Shown: positions 48,694 to 61,704, counted from the stretch's first letter. The stretch is 64,000 nt of DNA from Euryodendron excelsum (GCA_033060915.1 CM065394.1:12543001-12607000), one strand, 5' to 3'. Notes: a model not told the origin generated them from the letters alone. Numbers and translations are program-made.

Positions 48694-48735
48694 TTTTCTG
48701 TCTTTGACAAGCAAAGACAGAAAAAGAGGGGCAGC
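48694..48735 (+). promoter_or_regulatory. Hairpin and polypurine tract, Element 2
   Basis: TTTTCTGTCTTTG pairs with CAAAGACAGAAAA around a five-base loop (ACAAG), a perfect 13-bp stem at 48694-48724. AAAAAGAGGGGCAGC then runs to the LTR start. The purine tract partly overlaps the stem. Confidence 0.75.
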
Positions 48736-48923
48736 TGTAAGCACCCCATTTTTTACCGCTCGGCAGTCTACACTCCGTCCAGACTTGTACTCAAGTCAAT
48801 ACGGACGTATTCCAATCGAAACCAACTCTCCAAGTCTAAATCCCGTCTTTCCATCGCTTCATGGGCCCACCAGGCCCAAATAAAGGCAAAACGACAAAAA
48901 TGCCCTTAGGGGCATTGTCCTTT

Positions 48924-49345
48924 CCAATTCCAATCCCTCTCTCGAGACAGTTGATTCCTCGAGACGATAAATCTACTCCAATCAGGCACGTCTTTCCAAA
49001 GATGATAAGATCCCTTTCCAATTCCAATCCCTCTCTTGAGACAGTTGATTCCTCGAGATGGTAAATCTACTCCAATTAGGCACGTCTTTCCGAAGACGAT
49101 AAGACCCCTTTTCAATTTCAATCCCTCTCTCGAGACAGTTTATTCTTTAAGACGGTAAATCTACTCCAATTAGGCATGTCTTTCCAAAGACGATAAGACC
49201 GTTTTCCAATTCTAATCCCTCTCTCGAGATAGTTTATTCCTCGAGACGGTAAATATACTCCAATCAGGCACGTCTTTCTAAAGACAATAAGACCCCTTTC
49301 CAATTCCAATCCCTCTCTCGAGATAGTTTATTCCTCTAGACGGTC
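48924..49345 (+). repeat. About 95-bp U3 tandem repeat, LTR D, about 4.4 units
   Basis: Units of the type seen in LTR C start near 48924, 49020, 49116, 49208 and 49303. There is one unit fewer than in LTR C. Confidence 0.88.
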
Positions 49346-50734
49346 CAACGCGTTTTTCAAAGAAAATCTCTTCGAAACGATAAGTCCCTTTAAACTTGTC
49401 GACTGGGATGAGATCCCAAGTCCCCTAGATGGTAGAACGGTCCACCTTTGGCGCCTACTAGCCCACCAATGCAGAAATGTTTGTTTAGGCATGCCTTTCG
49501 AGAAAGTTGATTCTCAGGCACTAAGTCCCTTTAGTAGTTTCCCGAGATCAGGCAGTCTCGAGAATGATCGCGAACCGTCAGAGTAGCAGAAATACTCGCA
49601 AACTAGTCGATATAGAAAATTGCCAACAAACCCCTGTATCACGCGACCGCCTTCAGAGTGGCAGAAACACTCAAAACCCAGGTCAACACTGGTGCCTACT
49701 AGCCCACTTCAGTGAAAAATAACCAAACTGCCCCTTGGGTCTTTTCCAACACGTTTCTTGAGAACACACCTGAGTCCTCAAAACGGTAACTCCAACCGTC
49801 TAAGATTGTCTTAAAGGCAATCCGGCACGATTAGGTGCCTTCTAGTCAGTTTCGGGCCAATTCCGAGACTCTCCTGTCAAGATGACCATTTCACCCCTAG
49901 GCATCCAAATGCCTCGGGGACCACACCAGCTCTGGGTATCAAACCCATAACCTTCCGAGAATGCTTTTTATAGTATTCTCAGCCTTCCTCTATCGTTCCG
50001 GATCATTCCGAGTCAATTCCAGCAAACCCGGTGCAAAATGACTATTTTGCCCCTGGTAGGCCGGTTGCCTTTTTCTAGACACGCCGGCTCTGAGTATCAA
50101 ACCGGTAAACTCCTGAGATTGCTTCTTATAGTATTCTCAACCTTCCTCTATATTTCTAGATTATTCCGAGTCAATTCCGGCAAACCCGTGCAAAATAACC
50201 GTTTTGCCCCTAGAGGGCCGGTCGCCTTTTCCAACCACACTGGCTCTAGGTATCAAATTGGAAACCTTTGGGAACATTCTCAATAATGTTTTCAAATCTC
50301 GAGTCTTCTTCTGGGAGAGCCTGAGTCCGTCCCGGCAGCTTCCCGATCCGATTGACCGTTTCGCCCCTAACGGCTCGGTCAATCCTTTTGACGCATACTA
50401 TCCTCATTTCGCAACTCAAAAACCTTCAGGACACTATTTTAAGTGTTCCTGCCCTTTTTCTAGCCTTCCAAGTCATTCCCGATCTCTCAAACTCCTTCCC
50501 AGACTTTCTACAGTCACTTCTAGTGAAGCCATGTTGAAAATTGCATAGTAGTCACTAATACAAGTGCCCAAATCTAGTCAAAGATACGTTGCTTGCCGAC
50601 CTTAATAGTTTCCTAATTGGCTGGCGCTACTACTAGTGGCACCAAGCCAATATTTGGCCTGGCACCACTTTTAGTGGTGCTAGAAGCATTTTTGGCCTAA
50701 CGCCACTGCAACAGGCGCTAGGTCTATCCCATCT

Positions 50735-50744
50735 CTATAAATAT
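50735..50744 (+). promoter_or_regulatory. TATA box of LTR D
   Basis: CTATAAATAT, aligned with the TATA of LTR C and preceded by the palindromic modules. Confidence 0.7.
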
Positions 50745-53700
50745 AGAGCCTCCTCCAATGTGAAAGAGGTCTAAAAACTCAATCTAAAAACCCTAATTTT
50801 CGATACACAGGGCTCGTACACTCCCAAAACCCTAGCTTCCCTGAGTTTTCCAAATCCTAGCCACCATACACAAATCCTAGCCATCATATACACTCATACA
50901 CATCCCTACACGCTTATACACTAGCCTCCAACCCTCCATTGAAGACTTGGATTGCTACAACTACGAAGATTTGAAGACCAAATACGAGCCCTTGAAGATC
51001 AAGATTGAAGTGAAGCGAAGACCGAAGAAAAGCAAGGCGTAAAAAATAAAGAAGACACAAGGTAGGCTTTCGTTTTGCATTTCTGCACTTCCCCCTCTCT
51101 CTTCTCTTTCCTAACGCACTTGGGTTTTCTCTATTTTAATCCCTCATCTCTTTCCGCCCTTTCTTTGCATGCTTGAAACAAGGGGACTCCCGGTCTATGT
51201 GTACGATTAGACTATTGGAGGGTTACCGTGTCGGGGGCTTTCCTTTAGGCTAACCGGAGACCACGTGAGTTCAGCTCCCTTGATAATATGGTGAAGCCTT
51301 AACCTTGTATGTTCACGACCCCAAATTTGCATTGTGTATATCATTATCTTGCATCTCTCCAAAATCGTTTTTAAACTCGTTTTTAAAATTTGCATTAAAC
51401 TTGTTTTCAAAATTGCATCAAAATCTCCTTTTCAAAAACTTGTTTTCAAAATCACAATCCTAGGGTGATTCTAGCCTTTCCATGGCTAGGGTTGCTTTAG
51501 GAAAGTGTTACATTTAAAGTGATTTTTATGGTCCATATTTTCAAATCTTGTTGTTTTGAAAACCGCTTCCCTAAAATGGTTCTAGCCCTCTTATGGTTAG
51601 AATCGCTTTAGGAAAGTGCGACATTTTTATACCTTCTAAGAACTCTCTTTTCAAAAGTCTCTTTTTCTAAAAATCTCTTTTTCAACATACTTTCCTAAAA
51701 CTCTCCTTTCCAAAGTTGTTTTCAAAAACTCCCCCCAAAAATCTATTTTTCAAAACTCTCTTTTTGAACTCCTTTCCAAAATACTCTCCCCAAAATTCAC
51801 TTTCTAAAAACGCTCCCTAAAAATCTTTCCAAAAACTCATTCCAACAATCTTCTACCAAAAATCTTTCTGAAAACTCTCTTCCCAAAATCTTCTTTCTAG
51901 AAACTCCTCTCTAGGATTTCCTTCAAAAAACTTGTTTCCAAAAACACACATTTCAAAAACTCTTTCCTTAGAGCCCAAGTCGAGCCCTAGAACCCATAGT
52001 TAGGAAACCCAAATTTTCTTTTCAAAAACATGATTTTCAGATTTACCTTAAAACCTAGGTTTCCAAAATCTCCCTTTTTACATCAAAACTATACATATTT
52101 CAAAAACCTCTTTTCTACATCAAAACTATAGCCCTCTAAATCTAGAGTTTCTAAAACTTTCCCTTTTCAAATCCTTGTCAAATCAAAATCATCCCTCTAG
52201 AAAACCAAATCCAATCTTCCCGTTTAAGAAACTAGATCTTATCCTCCATTTTTGGAAACAAAATCAAATCTTCTTTTTTAGAAACAAAATTCAATTCCTT
52301 GTTTTAGGAAATAGGAATCTTAACCTTTCCTAGTTTAAACCTTTCCTAATTCAAATCCTTCCTAATCTTCCACTTTCTTAAATCTTAAGTTTCCAAAATT
52401 TGAACATAAAAATCTTTCCTAAATTTTAAAACTCAACTTCTACATCTTTCCTAATTCAACCCTTTCCTAATTCTATCTGCTTCCAAATCTTAACTTTTTA
52501 AATCTTTCCTAAACTCAACCTTTCCTAATCTCAAGATTTTCTAAAAGTATAACTCTAAAACTTTCTAAATCTTAAACTTTCTAAATTTCAAGTCTTTCTA
52601 AATCCAAAGCCTTCTAAACTCAAAACCTTCTTAATTCAAAGCTTTATTAAGTTGAAACTTTCTTAATTCAAACCATTTCTAAATCTTTCCTAATTTAAAA
52701 TCTTTTTATAATTCTAAGCTTTCCAAATTCGAAACTTTCTTAACTTGAAACTTTCCAAATTCTAAACCATTCTTAAACTAAACTTTTCCTAATTGAAAAC
52801 ATTACTAAATTTAACACTTTCCTATTTCAAAACCTTTCTTAAAAAGAAACTTTCTAATTTCAAAACTTTCCTAAACCTAAAACTTTCTTAAGTTGAGATT
52901 TTCCCAAATTGACAACTTTCTTAATTCAAAACTTTCCCAAGTTAAAGCTTTCCTAACCGGAACTTTCCTAAAATAGAACTTTTGAAATTCGAACCTTTCC
53001 TAAATCCAAGCTTTCCTAATCTTCCAAGTCCAATATTCAAGTATATTCTTTTCTAAAATCTTTCCAAGTCAAATCTAATTTTCTTTTCTAAGTCCTTAAG
53101 TCTAGGTTTCCTAAAACCAAGTTTTTCAAAGTCAAGTCTTTTCAAATCTTCCAATCAAAATTCAATCTCTCAATCTTCCAATCCAATTTTCAACTCAATC
53201 TTTTTCTTCCAATCATATATTCTATTTTCAATCGGACTCTTGTCCGAACTACGACTGACCTGATTTCTCCAAAAGGATACGTAGGCAACCCTGATAGGTG
53301 CGATCTCCACATTTTTCAAATTTCCAATTCCACATTTTTCAAATCTCCAACTCTACAATCTTCTTCAATTTTCAATTTCATATCTATTTCAAGTTTCCAA
53401 TTCCAAAAATCTATTTTCAAATCTCCATTCTCAATTTCTAAAACTTTTCAATATCAAATCTATCCTTCCAAATCTTTCTTCTAAAATCGAATCAAATTCT
53501 TCTTTTCAAATCTATTTCTAAATCGAGTCTCGTTCTCTACTGCATTTGCATATCATGCATCATGTCTTTTTCAAAGTGGATAGGATTGAACAATAGTTAG
53601 TTAAAGACTCTCATAGGTGAATTTAGGGTAGATTGACATGTAGGTATTGAAAGGGCGGGGTAGGATGATGGCTTAGTGCGTCTTCCCTACACGTAACCAA

Positions 53701-54380
53701 CCTCCGAACCTAGATCATTATTTTTGAAAGACCAAAAACGGAGTTATTTTTCTAAAACGGGCTAAATATTTTCCAAAGGTTGTCAAACAACCTGTTTTCT
53801 TAAAAACGCTCTCTTGAGGAGATATTTTCAAAATCGTTTTCCAAAAACCCTAAGTGTAGTCTTCGGATTATTCTTAGTTTTTAGGTGACCTAACTCACCT
53901 TAATCAAGTTAGCTGGAAACTCCAAATCTTTTCTAAAAAGCCCTTTATTCAAATCTATTTTCAATTCAAACCTAGTCACACTCATTCTTCTAGGAGGGTG
54001 AGTTCTAATGAGAGAGTACAATATTTTTCCCACTTGTGTGTCTATTCCTCGAGTGCAAAAAATCTGGGTGCGACACCTTTGAAGCTCCTCGAAAGTTTTC
54101 GATTCTTGGGAAATACTAAGAGAACATTATGGATGTGACCGATTTTCCTAAATCTTTCTTGAATTACACGATTATCAAGGCAAAGTTAACATGAAAGTTT
54201 CTGGAGGCGGAGCGTATGCTACTTGCACCTAAATTGTGATCAGATCGATTAAAAGCTTACTTGCTCCCCAAGTTGAGTTAGTACAGAGTGTGCCACATGG
54301 CATTCAATCACTGAAACAGTACTAACACATGTGCTACATGTGCCAGTTCAAAAATTGCCTAGGCACCACAGCAGATTGCC

Positions 54381-54391
54381 TATGAATATAA
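54381..54391 (+). promoter_or_regulatory. TATA-like box of LTR E
   Basis: TATGAATATAA sits at the place of CTATAAATAC in other copies, before GCCTCC. It is weakened by substitutions. Confidence 0.45.
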
Positions 54392-54644
54392 GCCTCCCTC
54401 TTTACATATTCTAGAATTGAAAATAGTAGCGAAGCCCTATACAAATAGCCTCAAAACTTCGAAATACCCTATACACCTCACCCTCCAAGCATCTAAGTTA
54501 AATTCAACCTCTTCGTAATCTATATACTCCATCTACAAAGCCTTCAATGGCATAAATGAGCCATTTCCAGCCCCCTCAAGCCTTTCTAAGGTTATTCAAG
54601 TTTAAGACAAATCATCCATGGAAGTTTGAAAATGGTTTGAAGAC

Positions 54645-54654
54645 AAAGGTGGCA
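54645..54654 (+). promoter_or_regulatory. Putative splice donor in LTR E leader
   Basis: AAAG|GTGGCA lies 268 bp after the TATA-like box. It is weaker than the GTAGG form, but at the equivalent place and again after a GAAGAC-rich leader. Confidence 0.4.
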
Positions 54655-55924
54655 TTTCCTTTTGATTTGTCTCTCCCACTTCTCTCTTCTCTGTCCTAGT
54701 CTACTTGAACTATTCTTCTCTTTTAACCCCCATCTTCCACCCCCCTTTTTTGCATGTTTGAAATAAGAGAGCTCTTAGGTTATGCCTAGAGGAAAGCTTG
54801 TGGGAGCCACCGTGTAGGGGTATCTCTCACAAGCCTACTTTGAGATGGCATGGCCTTAGAGCACCTTGCAAGGTGGTGTGGCCTCTTGGTCTTATATGAT
54901 TTTATAACTCCCTTTGCATATGGTTACCATGTTCATGTTTTGCATGCTTGGCTTCATTTTCATGTTTATCATCATTTTTTTAAAACCTTCACTGTTTCCA
55001 TTTCTATGTCTTTCTCAAACCCCATATTCAAGCATTTCACTAAAAATGATTCTAAGATTTGGTTTCTTGAAGCTTAAGGTTAAACCCTAGACTTTCATGC
55101 CTTATGTACTTCCCTTTCACCCCTAGTCTCATTTTTGCATCCTTGCATTTCATTATTTTTCAAGTTACATTAAAATGGCTTTCAAGCCCTTCTCTTTTAT
55201 ATTGATTTTTAAGGATTTACTCTCTTAAGCTTTATGGTTGAAATGATCCCTTGGAACCCTTTCTTAAGTGATTTTCTCATTATCTTGGCCATATGAACCC
55301 TAGTTCATTAGAGTTGATCTTTTTCACCCTAAGGGTGATTTTGAAAATAGCTCTCTTCAAGAGAGGTTTGCAAAAGAACTTTTGTTTTCATTATTGTTAA
55401 AATGGTTTTCGAGCTCTCTTTTTCTTTATGAATTCATAAGACTTGGCTCTTTTCAGTTGTGAGGATGGAATGGCCCCCATGGAGCCTTCTCTTCAGTGGT
55501 TTTCCTATCATCTTGGCCATGGGAACCCTAGCTCATTAAGTTGAGTTTTCAACACCCAAAAAAAAAAAAAAATATGGTTTCTAAAACACTCTTTTCAAGC
55601 AAGGTTTTAAAAAATTCATTCTCTTTATTTTGTATAAACATAGTTTTTCAAAATCATCATTTCTATATTGATTTTCAAAGTTTTCGTTCTCTTAAGTTAG
55701 AGGTTAGAATGGTCCCCATGAAGCCTTTCTTGGAATGGCTCCCTACTCTTGACCATATGAACCCTACACTTACTAAGGCCAATTTTTATAGAAATGATAT
55801 TCTTTAAATTTGCATAATTCCATGAATTTTTTTTCAAGTTCTCTACATTTATACCATGGTTTTCAAAACACATTTTCAAAGTGCATGCACAAAAGCACCT
55901 TTCCAAAACCACTAGGCTCAAACC

Positions 55925-56130
55925 CTAGTTCAAAACCACCTTCCAACTCTAGGTTAACTTGACCCTAGTTGTCCAACCTTAGATTAACCTAACCCAAGTT
56001 AGTTAACCCTAGGTCACCTTAACCCTAGGTTAACCTAACTCTAGTTAGTTAACCCTAAGTTAATCCAACCCTAGTCCAACCTAACCCGAGTTAGTTAATC
56101 TTAGGTCAACCTAACAAGGTTAGTTAGCTT
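55925..56130 (+). repeat. AACCCTAG/GTTAACCTAA minisatellite in LTR E
   Basis: Degenerate units of about 30 bp combine AACCTAACCC, AGTTAGTTAA and CCTAGGT. It is not the plant telomere repeat TTTAGGG in tandem. Confidence 0.75.
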
Positions 56131-57905
56131 GAAGGCTCCAATTGAAAGACCCCATTTCAAAAGATCTTTCAATTCAAAACTATTATCATAGCATACTTTT
56201 AAAAACATCCTACTCTCCTGAGATTTCAAAAATCAACTCCAAAATCTTTTCAAATGCTTCCATACTTTATCTTGAAAAATTCTTCCAAGAAGTTCTCTTA
56301 AACTCGTCTCGACTAAAATGGCTAGACACCTGACATTTTTGAAAAACTATTTTCAAAAACTCACAACCCTAAAGTGTCCTTAACCTTTTATGATTAGAGA
56401 TTCCAAGGGAAGGTGATACATTAAATACAACCTTTAAGTTTGTCCGTATTAGGGTTCCAAAATCCCAAGTATTTTCAAAAGCTCTCTTCAAAAATAATTT
56501 TCAAACATCACATTCTTGAAGCAACCCTAATCCTTCCCTGGTAAGGATTGTTCAAGTACAAGTGAGATATTCAAGAAGGGCTCTATAATTCTGAAGTTTT
56601 AAAAACCAAAAGGGAAGTCTCTAGCCCCTTCTCCAAACATATTTTTAAAACTTATAGCCCAAAAGAAGTTTAGTTCTTCAATGACTAACCTCTTAAACGT
56701 GACGAAACATTAAACATGCCTTTCATAAGGTATCCAAAAAAAAAAAAAAAAACAAAACAAAAAGTACTTTCAAAAGCTTTTCGAAGACTAGTTCACAAGA
56801 GCATTTCCAATCCAAATTCTACCTCCAAAATTTTCAAGACAAGACTTCAAAACATTTCTAAAACTCTCTTGAGTCATTTTAAAACCTTTCTAGAAACCCC
56901 ATAGAGTTGTTTCAAAGTACTTCCAAAAACTCCCTTGAGTTATTTCGAAGCACTTCCAAAAACTCCGTTGAGATGTTTCAAAAACATTTCAAAACTCTCT
57001 TGAGTTAAGGTCAAAAACAATTAAAATCATCTTCAAACCCAATTTCAGACACCCTTTAAACATCCTAAGTCCTATTTGAAAAGCATTTTCCTAAACTCTC
57101 AAGTTTCTCTTTTTGCAAAGACCTCAAAGCGTCTTCAAAACTTTCCGAAGGCCCTAATGTGCCACTTTTCGATCGGGCCCTTACCCGAACTATGAATAAC
57201 CTAATTCTCGCCAAATGAGAAATGTAGCTAACGTAAAATGGTGTGGTCATGACCTTTATTGCAACTCAAGTTTCCTTTTCAAAAGTTTCCATCAATTCAA
57301 AATTTCTATCTCAAATCCCTTCAAAAACTTCCATGTTTTCAAACATCTTTTTCAAAACATGTATCGTGCATCGTTCATTCAAAAAGTGATGACCAAACCC
57401 ATTTTTTAAAATTTTAAAGTGCATATCCAGTGGATATTAGTAATCAGTTATTCAAGTGAGTGAATTAGGGGTGATGAGATATGTAGTTACCGAAAGGGCG
57501 GGGTAGGGTGATGATCTTAGAATGTCTTCCTTATACGTAACCAACCTCTGAGTCTAGAATCATTGTTTTCACAAGACCAAAATGGAGTTATCTTAAAAAA
57601 GGGCTTAAATTCTTCTAAAGGTTGCTAAATAACCCGTTTTCTTAAAACCCCTTTCAAGAGGAAGTTTTCAAACATTTTTCAAAAATCTAAGTTTAGTCCT
57701 CGGATTACACTTAATTTTTAGCTGACCTAACATATCTTTATTCATGTTATGTGGCAACTCCAAACTTTTTTCAAAAGTCCTTGTTCAAATCAATTTTAAG
57801 TTCAAACCTAATTGCACTAATCTTTTTAGGAGAATGAGTTCTAACGAAAGAGTACCGCATGTATTTTTCCACAATTCTTTAGTGTAAAAAAATCGAGGTG
57901 CAACA

Positions 57906-58990
57906 GCTGGCAACTCTACTAAGAAAACTTAGATGGTTAGGCCATTGTCATGTCTTTTCACCCTTCACTCACCCAGAATCTCCGGTTACTTTGTTTAGTT
58001 TTATCCACTTTTAAAATTTTTCTAAGTTCCCAAAAAGTTTTTCAAAATCCTAACTTTGTAAAAACAAACATTTAAATTTTTTTTTTTCGAATAAGTGTCA
58101 TCACTTGCATTCATTACTTACATTGCTCTTGCATCAACATCCACTTGCATGCTCTTACATTACTTTCCATATTCATGCTCTTGCATTGACCATTTGTTTT
58201 ATCTTGCATTGAATTTTTTGAAAAGTTACTAACTCCTTGTATTTTCTTTTGTAGGTGAACTTTTTTTCACACTTCATTTTATGTCATATTAATTGCCATG
58301 TATGTGATGAATGAGCAGAATGCGAGATGTGTTGTTGCGTGGTCCTTTCCTAAATTCCATACACGCTTGGTGCGCTCACTTGTATTTGCATCTTTGCATA
58401 ATTACTTGGTTGCTACCCTTCTAGATAAAAGAAGGAACAATATATTTACTATGGGTAGATGCTGTACCAGTTTCTCAGCCTATGGTCTCTTGATAGTTCC
58501 CTCACTCGAACCACTAACCAAAGATAGGGTTCACCCTTTTGTGGGGTGGACGCTAGTGGTTTGAACGTACGGAAACTGAGCTTTTTAGGAAGCATTAGGA
58601 ACCCCCCAACCTCATGCTCATATAGCACCCTATGCATGGCTGAACCTTTACTGGATTTAAGACACACACATCAATTTTAAAATCAAGGAGGAAAGGGCGA
58701 CTGCTTTACTTACCCTTACATTCTGCTCAATCCATGCTATTGTGCTACTCAATTCCTATCGTTATGATTTTGATGCATCTTTTGTATCATTACTGCTCAT
58801 ACATCTGTATTCATCTCGAGACTAGAGTTCCCAAAGTAACTCAAGTTATTACATCTCCGTGCATTTTGGTTACCCCTAGAGAATGGCCCCAAAGCCCTTC
58901 TCGCTCAAGTCAAGCCAACCAAAACTCCTAAGGGTACCAAGTGACCCTAAGGATTAACAGCATGCATCAAAATCATCTCCTAAAGAGGGG
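57906..58990 (+). mobile_element. Element 3 internal stub
   Basis: The stub matches 41142 onward in Element 2: a decayed primer site (57908-57925, TGGCAACTCTACTAAGAA), the branch/acceptor pair, and a stretch shared with 41500-41770 (GATGCTGTACCAGTTTCT; CCTCATGCTCATATAG). No domain is recognisable. It is cut at 58990 by reverse-strand LTR F; the rest lies beyond the window. Confidence 0.8.
58227..58254 (+). promoter_or_regulatory. Putative branch point and splice acceptor, Element 3
   Basis: TACTAAC (58227-58233) is followed 14 bases later by ATTTTCTTTTGTAG ending at 58254, then GT. It equals 41323-41350 in Element 2. Spacing from the LTR end (349 bp) differs from Element 2 (209 bp), but motif order and core bases are kept. 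Confidence 0.5.
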
Positions 58991-61704
58991 TGTCATGCCC
59001 TAATTTTTCGCTCTCGGAAAAGACAAGTGAGAAAAACACAGTACTCTCTCGTTAGAACTCATCCTCCTAGAAGGACGAGTGCGACTAGGTTTGAATTGGA
59101 AACTGATTTAATTAAGAGCCTTTGGAAAAAGTTTGGAGTCGCCATCTAAATTGATTCAAGTGAGTTAGGTTACCTAAAACTAAACACAATTCGAATATTA
59201 CACCTAGGGTTTTTGAAAAGGTTTCAAAAACTTTCTCAAGAGAGGGTTTTTAAGAAAATAGGTTGGTTGGCAACCTTTGAAAAGATTTAAGCCCTTTTTG
59301 AAAATAACTCTATTTTTGTATTTGAAAATAGTGATTATCGGTTCAAAGGTTGGTTACGTACAGGGAAGGCGCACTAAGCCATTACCCTACCCCGCCCTTA
59401 TGGTACCTACATGTCCAATCACCTTAGATTCACTTATTCAGAATATTCAATTAATAAATGTTCAAAACTATTCACTTTAAAAAATAATTTTTAGACAGAA
59501 GTTGACATGATGCATGATATGCAAATGTAAGAATTTGATTTGATTTTGAAAGTATATTTGAAAATAACTTGATTTGATTTTGGAAATAGACTTGAGAAGA
59601 TAGATTTGATTTGAAATTGGTTATGCAAGAAAGATTTGATTTTTAAAAGAGATTTGAAAAGACTTGATTTGAAATTGAAAAAAATGTTTTGGAAATTGAA
59701 ATTGAAGATTTAAAAATAAATTTTAGAGCTAGAAACTTAAAATAGATCATGGAAATGGAAGTTTGAAAAAGGTTGTGCAAATAGAAACTTCAAAAAGGTC
59801 ATGACCGCACCCATGAGGGTTGCCTACATTTTTCATTTGGGAATCAGGTCAGTCATAGTTCGGACAAGTGTCCGATTGAAAATAAACACTCTGAGGTTTA
59901 AAAAGTTTGATTAGAAAAGAATTTGATTTGAAAAGGGGCTTGATTTGAAAAAAAAGTTTAATTTGAACTTAGAATAAAAGATATGAAATTGAGATTTTAT
60001 TTGAAATTGAACTTAGACTTGAAAAAGGGTTTGACTTTTGAAAGAAAACTTGGACTTGATTCAAAAAAAGATAGAGTTGAGTTTTAAAAATATTTTAACT
60101 TAAATTGAAGTTGAAAAACCATCTTGGTTTAGAAAAAAGTTTTAAAAAGGAGTTGAAGCTTCTTAACTTGAGATTAGGGCTGAACTAGGGTTTTGGCATC
60201 CTAGGGTTTAGGTTACCTAAGATTGGAACATGTAGTTGAGTTGAAAAGGATTTAATTTAGATTTGAAAAGTTCACTTTTAAAAAAGTTAGATTTAGGAAA
60301 GGTTCAAATTAGGAAAGTTTCAAAATAGGAAAGTTCAATTTTTAGGAAAGTGCCAAATTAGGAAAGTTTTGATTTTAGGAAAGTTTCATTTTAAGAAAGT
60401 CTTGAACTTATAAAGATTCCAACTTTGGAAAGATTTGGAATTTGGAAAGTTTTGAAATTTAGAAAAGTTGAAATTCAGAAAGATTTGAAATTAGAAAATG
60501 TTGGAATCAAGAAATGTTTGAATTATTAAAGATTTTACTGCCATTTCCTAAAGTAGAATATTAGATTTTATTTCCAAAATAGATGATTTGATATGGTTTT
60601 TTAAATTGAAGGATTTAATGTAGTTTCCTAATTTGAAAATTTGGATTTGACATGGAATTGAAAAAGTTGAATTTAAAAATCGAGGATTTGGAAACCTATA
60701 ATTTTATGTGGTAAATGAGATTTTGATACTCTAAGATTTGATGTAGAAAATAAAGGTTTTGAAAATCTATGATTTGAGGCAAAATTGGAAGTCATGATTT
60801 TAAGAAAGAGAATTAGGGTTTCCTAACCACGAAATCTAGAGCTTGACTAGGACTCCACGAAAAGAGTTTTTAAAAATCTTTTGAAAAGAGTTTCTAGGAA
60901 GGAGATTTGAACAGAATTTTTAGAAATTGAATTTCTAAAGAGAACTTTTGGAATGGAGTTTTTAAAAAGTGAATTTTTGAAGATAGTTTTTAGAAAGTAT
61001 TTTGAAAAGCAATTTTGAAACGGGTTTGAATATTAGCTTTTGACATCACTTGAAGGTCTCACTTTCCTAAAACAATTCTAACCATAAAGAGATTAGAACC
61101 ATTCTAAGTTAGTGGTTTTGAAAATAACATGGATTTGAATTATGGACCAATATGATCTCATTGAATATCAAATTTTCCTAAAATAACCCTAACCATGGAA
61201 TGGCTAGAATCATCTTTAGATGGTGGTTTTGATGAAAAATAATTTATGTTTTATACCTAAAATATGGATTTTGATGGTCACAATGAATATAACACTTTCT
61301 TAAAGTAACCCTAACCATGGAATGGCTAAAATCACTATGGGAGTGTGATTTTGAAAACAAGGTTTTGAATGATGATTTTGATACAAACTTTGAAAGCAAC
61401 TTTTGAAAACATTATTAAAGAGATATATGAACATGATATGCACAATGCAAGTAAGGACGTGAACATAGAAAGTTGGTTTTACCACATAATCAAGGGGGCC
61501 GAATCCACATAGTCTAAGGTTGAATTAGAAAAAAGCTCTCAACACAGTGACTTTCAATAATCCTTCCTACACATGAATTAGGGATTTCGTAATTCCAAGC
61601 ATGCATGAAAGGGGGGAAGAAGATAGTGGATTAAAATAGAAGAAAATCCAAGTGGGTTAGGAGGAAGAAGAGAGAAGGGGGAAGTACGTAAACATAAAAA
61701 GGAA

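Larger units (their letters stand above)
35841..54075 (+). mobile_element. Element 2: complete non-autonomous GL retrotransposon, 18.2 kb
   Basis: Two LTRs (35841-41141 and 48736-54075) flank a 7.6-kb internal region with a primer site, a decayed gag, an antisense ORF and a polypurine tract. The target duplication CCTTT is perfect (35836-35840, 54076-54080). No reverse transcriptase, RNase H or integrase motif occurs on either strand, so movement would need enzymes from another element. LTRs make up 58% of the length. It lies inside LTR E of Element 3. The gag zinc motif, tRNA-Arg-like primer site and antisense ORF suggest the Tat lineage. Confidence 0.92.
48736..54075 (+). mobile_element. 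3' LTR of Element 2 (LTR D)
   Basis: The LTR is 5340 bp, TGTAAGCACC to GGGTGCGACA, followed by the CCTTT duplication. It has the same parts as LTR C. The U3 array has about 4.4 units of 95 bp (about 48924-49345). There are palindromic modules at 50620-50722, a TATA box at 50735-50744 and a donor-like CAAG|GTAGGC at 51058-51067. The G-poor block lies at about 51360-53550. Confidence 0.93.
54081..57905 (+). mobile_element. LTR E segment 3 of 3 (Element 3 5' LTR)
   Basis: LTR E resumes after Element 2 and ends at GTGCAACA. It is more diverged than LTRs A-D but keeps the layout: a TATA-like TATGAATATAAG (54381), a leader ending in AAAG|GTGGCA (intron start 54649), the degenerate repeat block, GGTGATGAT..ACGTAACCAACCTC and the U5 end. 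A primer site follows at 57908. Confidence 0.88.

Noticed and set aside
48346..50548. Many open frames of 60-120 codons in U3 of LTR D, with matches in LTR C
   Set aside because: They are products of the tandem 95-bp units and U3 body, appear in several frames at once, and are disrupted between copies.
55940..56110. Interstitial telomere repeat
   Set aside because: The words AACCCTAG and TTAACCCTA occur, but not as tandem 7-bp TTTAGGG units.
58981..58990. Polypurine tract (AAAGAGGGG) that would make 58991 a plus-strand LTR start
   Set aside because: The LTR beginning at 58991 is clearly reversed (U5 end first), so the purine run is either chance or original Element 3 sequence.
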